Of a stretch of DNA of 37,395 bases, positions 34,675 to 37,395 are shown piece after piece (positions within the stretch are counted from its first letter, which is position 1; every line of letters starts with the position of its first letter). Origin of the DNA: Pezizomycotina sp. ARF18 (Eukaryota; Ascomycota); contig AZLU01000099.1 in NCBI GenBank assembly GCA_002224055.1, forward strand, positions 1 to 37,395, read 5' to 3'. The position numbers were made by a program, and so were the translations under genes. A model generated the notes under the pieces. It searched no databases and was not told the origin of the DNA. It saw nothing but the letters and a program-made list of their open reading frames with translations.

Positions 34675-35887
34675 ATGGGAGGCGTGTCTCATGCTGTCGG
34701 TCGGTTGGCGCCGCTCTCTTTCGTCGTAAACATTCTCAGCCAGGTCTACGCAGCCGCAAGGTGCCCGAACACCCTCGACATCCACCGCAAGTACCCGTCG
34801 CCGTTCACGCCTAATCCGTACTTCCTGATCGCCTTCTTCATCCCCCAGCAGATCCTCCAGGCATACTGGCTCTACAAGCTGCTACAGCTGCCGAGGCGAG
34901 ACGATGCCACGGATGAGGAAGAGCAGGATATCGATACGTTCGTCGATTACGTCCGTGGTACGCGCTTAGCAATTTCGCGATCGCAGGGTGGGCCGGTTTC
35001 TGGACCGCGGAGTTGTTGTACCTTGCGTTCGCTTGCGTCGCGCTCAGCCCTTCTCGCAGTTCACGTTCCTCACGTGGCGCCAGATGCCATGCGTACTAGC
35101 AACGATGCTAGCGTCTTGACCCACTTGTGAGTAAGACTTACGCCGCATCAACGTCCTGATTTTCTGCATGCCGGGATGGTGAGTGGACCTTTCGCTCTTT
35201 CAAAATAAGATTCGCCATTATTTTCTCTCTCTCTCTCTCTTTTATTATTATTATTATTATTATTATTAACCCTGGCAAATTGCGACGGCTTTACATTCTA
35301 TATCGCAACAATTTTATTTCATTTCATTTTTTTTTTTTTACTTTGACATCTCCGGGATCCGCGAACTAACAGGTTCTTCCTCTATTCTAGTTGCTTGGTA
35401 CGCCGGTCAAGACGTCACCGTGGTTGATAAGTTCATCATAGGTGTCGTTTCGCGATTGGAAGCCTTTCCAGCGATTGGATACCGGTGCTTGCCTTGGTTA
35501 GTCACAGAAATCATACGATCTTTCAGCCTTTTGGAAGATACGAATGAAACCCCACATTGCAAAGAGAGCGAGATTGGAGAAAAAATTTTTTTTTCTTTTT
35601 CATATTTGTCTAACAAATGGTAGAAACAGTTTCGATTTGTTCGCCCTCGTTGGGCAGCATGGAACGTGGAGGAACATTTTAGGTGAAGAAACTATATCTC
35701 GTTATATCCCTCCTATCCTTGTCATTCTTAAGGCGCCTTCATCATGAAACGCAGCTCATCTGCGTATACTTTCTTGCTTTCTGTCTTTTTCAGCTCACGC
35801 GACCCACAAATTGTTCTTCTCCCTCACGCAGGAATCTACATCGCAATGTCGACCATCCTTGTCTCTGTCAAAAATTTCCTCAGGTAA
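34675..35887 (+). CDS. Fungal multi-pass membrane protein of unknown function
   Basis: The sequence resembles a conserved family of fungal integral membrane proteins without assigned function (possibly the DUF1774 group; that name is from memory and unverified). Start MGGVSHAVGRLAPLSFVVNI, then NTLDIHRKYPSPFTPNPYFL and IAFFIPQQILQAYWLYKLLQ, an acidic loop (DDATDEEEQDID), TFVDYV, a frame break, LSNFAIAGWAGFWTAELLYL, and SKTYAGINVLDFLHAGM-like sequence. A 212-nt intron (35179-35390) holds TC and TTA repeats and a CTAAC branch site. Then AWYAGQDVTVVDKFIIGVV, a poorly resolved stretch, an intron at 35683-35793, and a last helix GIYIAMSTILVSVKNFLR. The end at 35887 is tentative because GGTAAG there could also be a splice donor. 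Confidence 0.7.
35224..35268 (+). repeat. (TC)n followed by (TTA)n microsatellite in an intron
   Basis: TC repeat at 35224-35240 followed directly by about nine TTA units, inside the inferred intron 35179-35390 of the membrane-protein gene. This makes the intron roughly twice the length of others in the window. Confidence 0.95.
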
Positions 35888-37395
35888 GCTCTTCCAGGAA
35901 TCCACAAAGGCACCAAGACTTGAGTTGTTTTCCCCCCTCCTCAATTTCTCGGATGGCTGCCTCTCTTTTTCGTCTCCAATCGGTTGTATCACATTTGCAT
36001 GCGGCGTCGAGCTGACACGAGAGCCTCAACAAAAAAATTGCCAAATTTCATAGGCCACCCTACCACACTCCATTTCGTCTGGATCCGGAGAACGATCCCC
36101 TCCTTCGCTAGAGATAGGTGGTCGCGGGCGTTTCGGTTTCATAAGAAAAACAAATAAATATAATATATATATTATATATAAAGAGGACCCAAAGATCGCA
36201 AAATAGGCGTCTTTTTCCAGAAAAAGAAAAACAACAAGAGCATGCAACGGCCATAATGGCAGCCTCCTTTCTGCGCCAATAGGAAATATTTAAATGCTAC
36301 AGTCCCGGATACCATTTTCTAAAAAATAAATAAACAAAATGGAAAAACAACGGAGAAAGAGAAAAAAGAAATATATCTCAGCGAATAAAACAGAACAAAA
36401 AAAAAAAAAAGGAAAAAGAAAAAAGAAAAAAAAAAAAACAATAACACGCATCGGTGATTCGCGTTCCTCATTTCGATTACATATTGAATTGTATCTCGAG
36501 AAACGCTGGAGGTAACAAAAGATCTTATATATCTATCTATTATCAACCCTCTTTTTTCTTTTTTTCTTTTCATCTTTCGGTTGCTCCACTTTCCCATCCG
36601 TTAATCGTGATCCTGTAATGGTTTCTTGTGTCGAATGAGTCATCAGGTGACCACATGACGGTAGAGACTTTTTCCTGACGCGGTGATAATGATGAGACGA
36701 GAAGGTGGCTTTGCGCCGTTTCTGGAAAACCCTGAGTGCATTTTTTTTCTAGCCTTGATAAGTAAAAAAAACAATGCCTAGTAGAATCAATAATATTAGC
36801 GGAGATCTTATATCCTATTAGCCTTTAATATATATATATATATTTCTCACAATGATATCTGCCAATATTTTAATGATTAATGTTCCCAATAATATGTATT
36901 ATTATTGTTATTATTAACTCCGGTATCAATACTTCTTTGTTTTATCTCTTTTTTTTTTCTTTTCTTTTTTTTTCCCTATAATTTAAACACCGCATTTTAC
37001 TTTTTCAACGAAAGAAATCACTCATCTATCTTTCTTCATCTTCTCATCATCGTCATCTTCATCTTCTTCAGCAACTAACAGCTAAAGAAAAACAAGCACC
37101 GACCTACCCTGGTGCCTTTTGCCTTACCTACTCTGTTTCCTCACGTCATTTACCCTCCTTGACATCTCTTTTCCTCATCTTCTTACTCGCCTTCTCTTTT
37201 CTTCCTTTTTTTTCCCTCGTTCCTTTTTCCTTCCTTCCTTCCTTTCTTTCTTTGCTTTTCTTGTTCTTCCCTCAGCTTTTTCTCATCTCGGAGCTTGTCC
37301 CTAGGGAAATTTCAGGCAGGGATGTATCCATGTATACGTCCCCCTTGAGAAAATATATTTTGATCAGCATATTACTTTTTTTTTTTTTTTTTTTT
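35888..37395. other. Low-complexity spacer, probable promoter side of a gene beyond the window
   Basis: AT-rich sequence with A-runs (36397-36440), an AT dinucleotide run (36828-36842), TTA clusters near 36897-36917, then a strongly pyrimidine-rich stretch from about 36945 to 37280 rich in CTT/TCT/TCAT. Such tracts precede fungal start codons on the plus strand, so a + gene may begin after 37395. The window ends in a T run (37375-37395). The 61-codon frame at 37119-37304 is just the translated pyrimidine tract. Confidence 0.55.

Noticed and set aside
37119-37304. 61-codon hydrophobic open frame
   Set aside because: It is the translation of a C/T-rich tract; composition alone explains the Phe/Leu/Ser content.
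1-37395. Biosynthetic gene cluster or mobile element cargo
   Set aside because: No PKS, NRPS, terpene cyclase, transposase, reverse transcriptase or integrase motif is visible in any frame; the recognised genes are unrelated housekeeping and nutrient genes.

Overview
The window is nuclear DNA of a filamentous ascomycete (Pezizomycotina; the class cannot be fixed by eye). The signs are short GT..AG introns (mostly 67-120 nt) with CTAAY-type branch sites, GC-rich coding DNA between AT- and homopolymer-rich spacers, and fungal-type proteins. I recognise nine protein genes. I found no rRNA, convincing tRNA, CRISPR array or intact transposon.

Layout. 1-955 (+) is the 3' part of a GH5 exo-beta-glucanase-type gene. 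4126-5881 (-) is an AAT-family amino acid permease. 5882-14501 is a long gene desert ending in the promoter of 14502-16764 (+), ATP-type phosphoenolpyruvate carboxykinase. 16765-20767 is a second desert, holding a possible structured RNA element (17296-17406) and a T37 run. 20768-22580 (-) is a DysF-domain peroxin of the Pex23/Pex24/Pex28-32 group. 23339-25133 (-) is an ADA2/ADGF-type adenosine deaminase. 26448-28068 (+) is an MFSD5-like (molybdate-anion transporter-like) MFS protein. 28264-28952 (-) is Nop16. 29228-31006 (+) is Swc4/Eaf2 (DMAP1). 31620-33340 (-) is a secreted or vacuolar M28 aminopeptidase. 34675-35887 (+) is a fungal multi-pass membrane protein of unknown function. The last 1.5 kb is low-complexity DNA that looks like the promoter side of a gene beyond the window.

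Genes do not form a pathway cluster. They are a mix of housekeeping genes (gluconeogenesis, peroxisome, ribosome biogenesis, chromatin) and nutrient genes (permease, glucanase, peptidase, deaminase). Nop16 and Swc4 share a 275-bp divergent promoter. Swc4 and the peptidase converge, as do the MFSD5-like gene and Nop16.

The most important caution is that nearly every conserved gene is broken by several single-base frame changes while its catalytic motifs remain intact in alternating frames. Because this hits housekeeping genes as well, I read it as uncorrected sequencing or assembly indels, not pseudogenes. CDS spans below are therefore gene extents with inferred introns, not clean reading frames. 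I see no convincing new biological system. The best candidates for something undescribed are the nested-hairpin element at 17296-17406 and the coding-like islands in the deserts.
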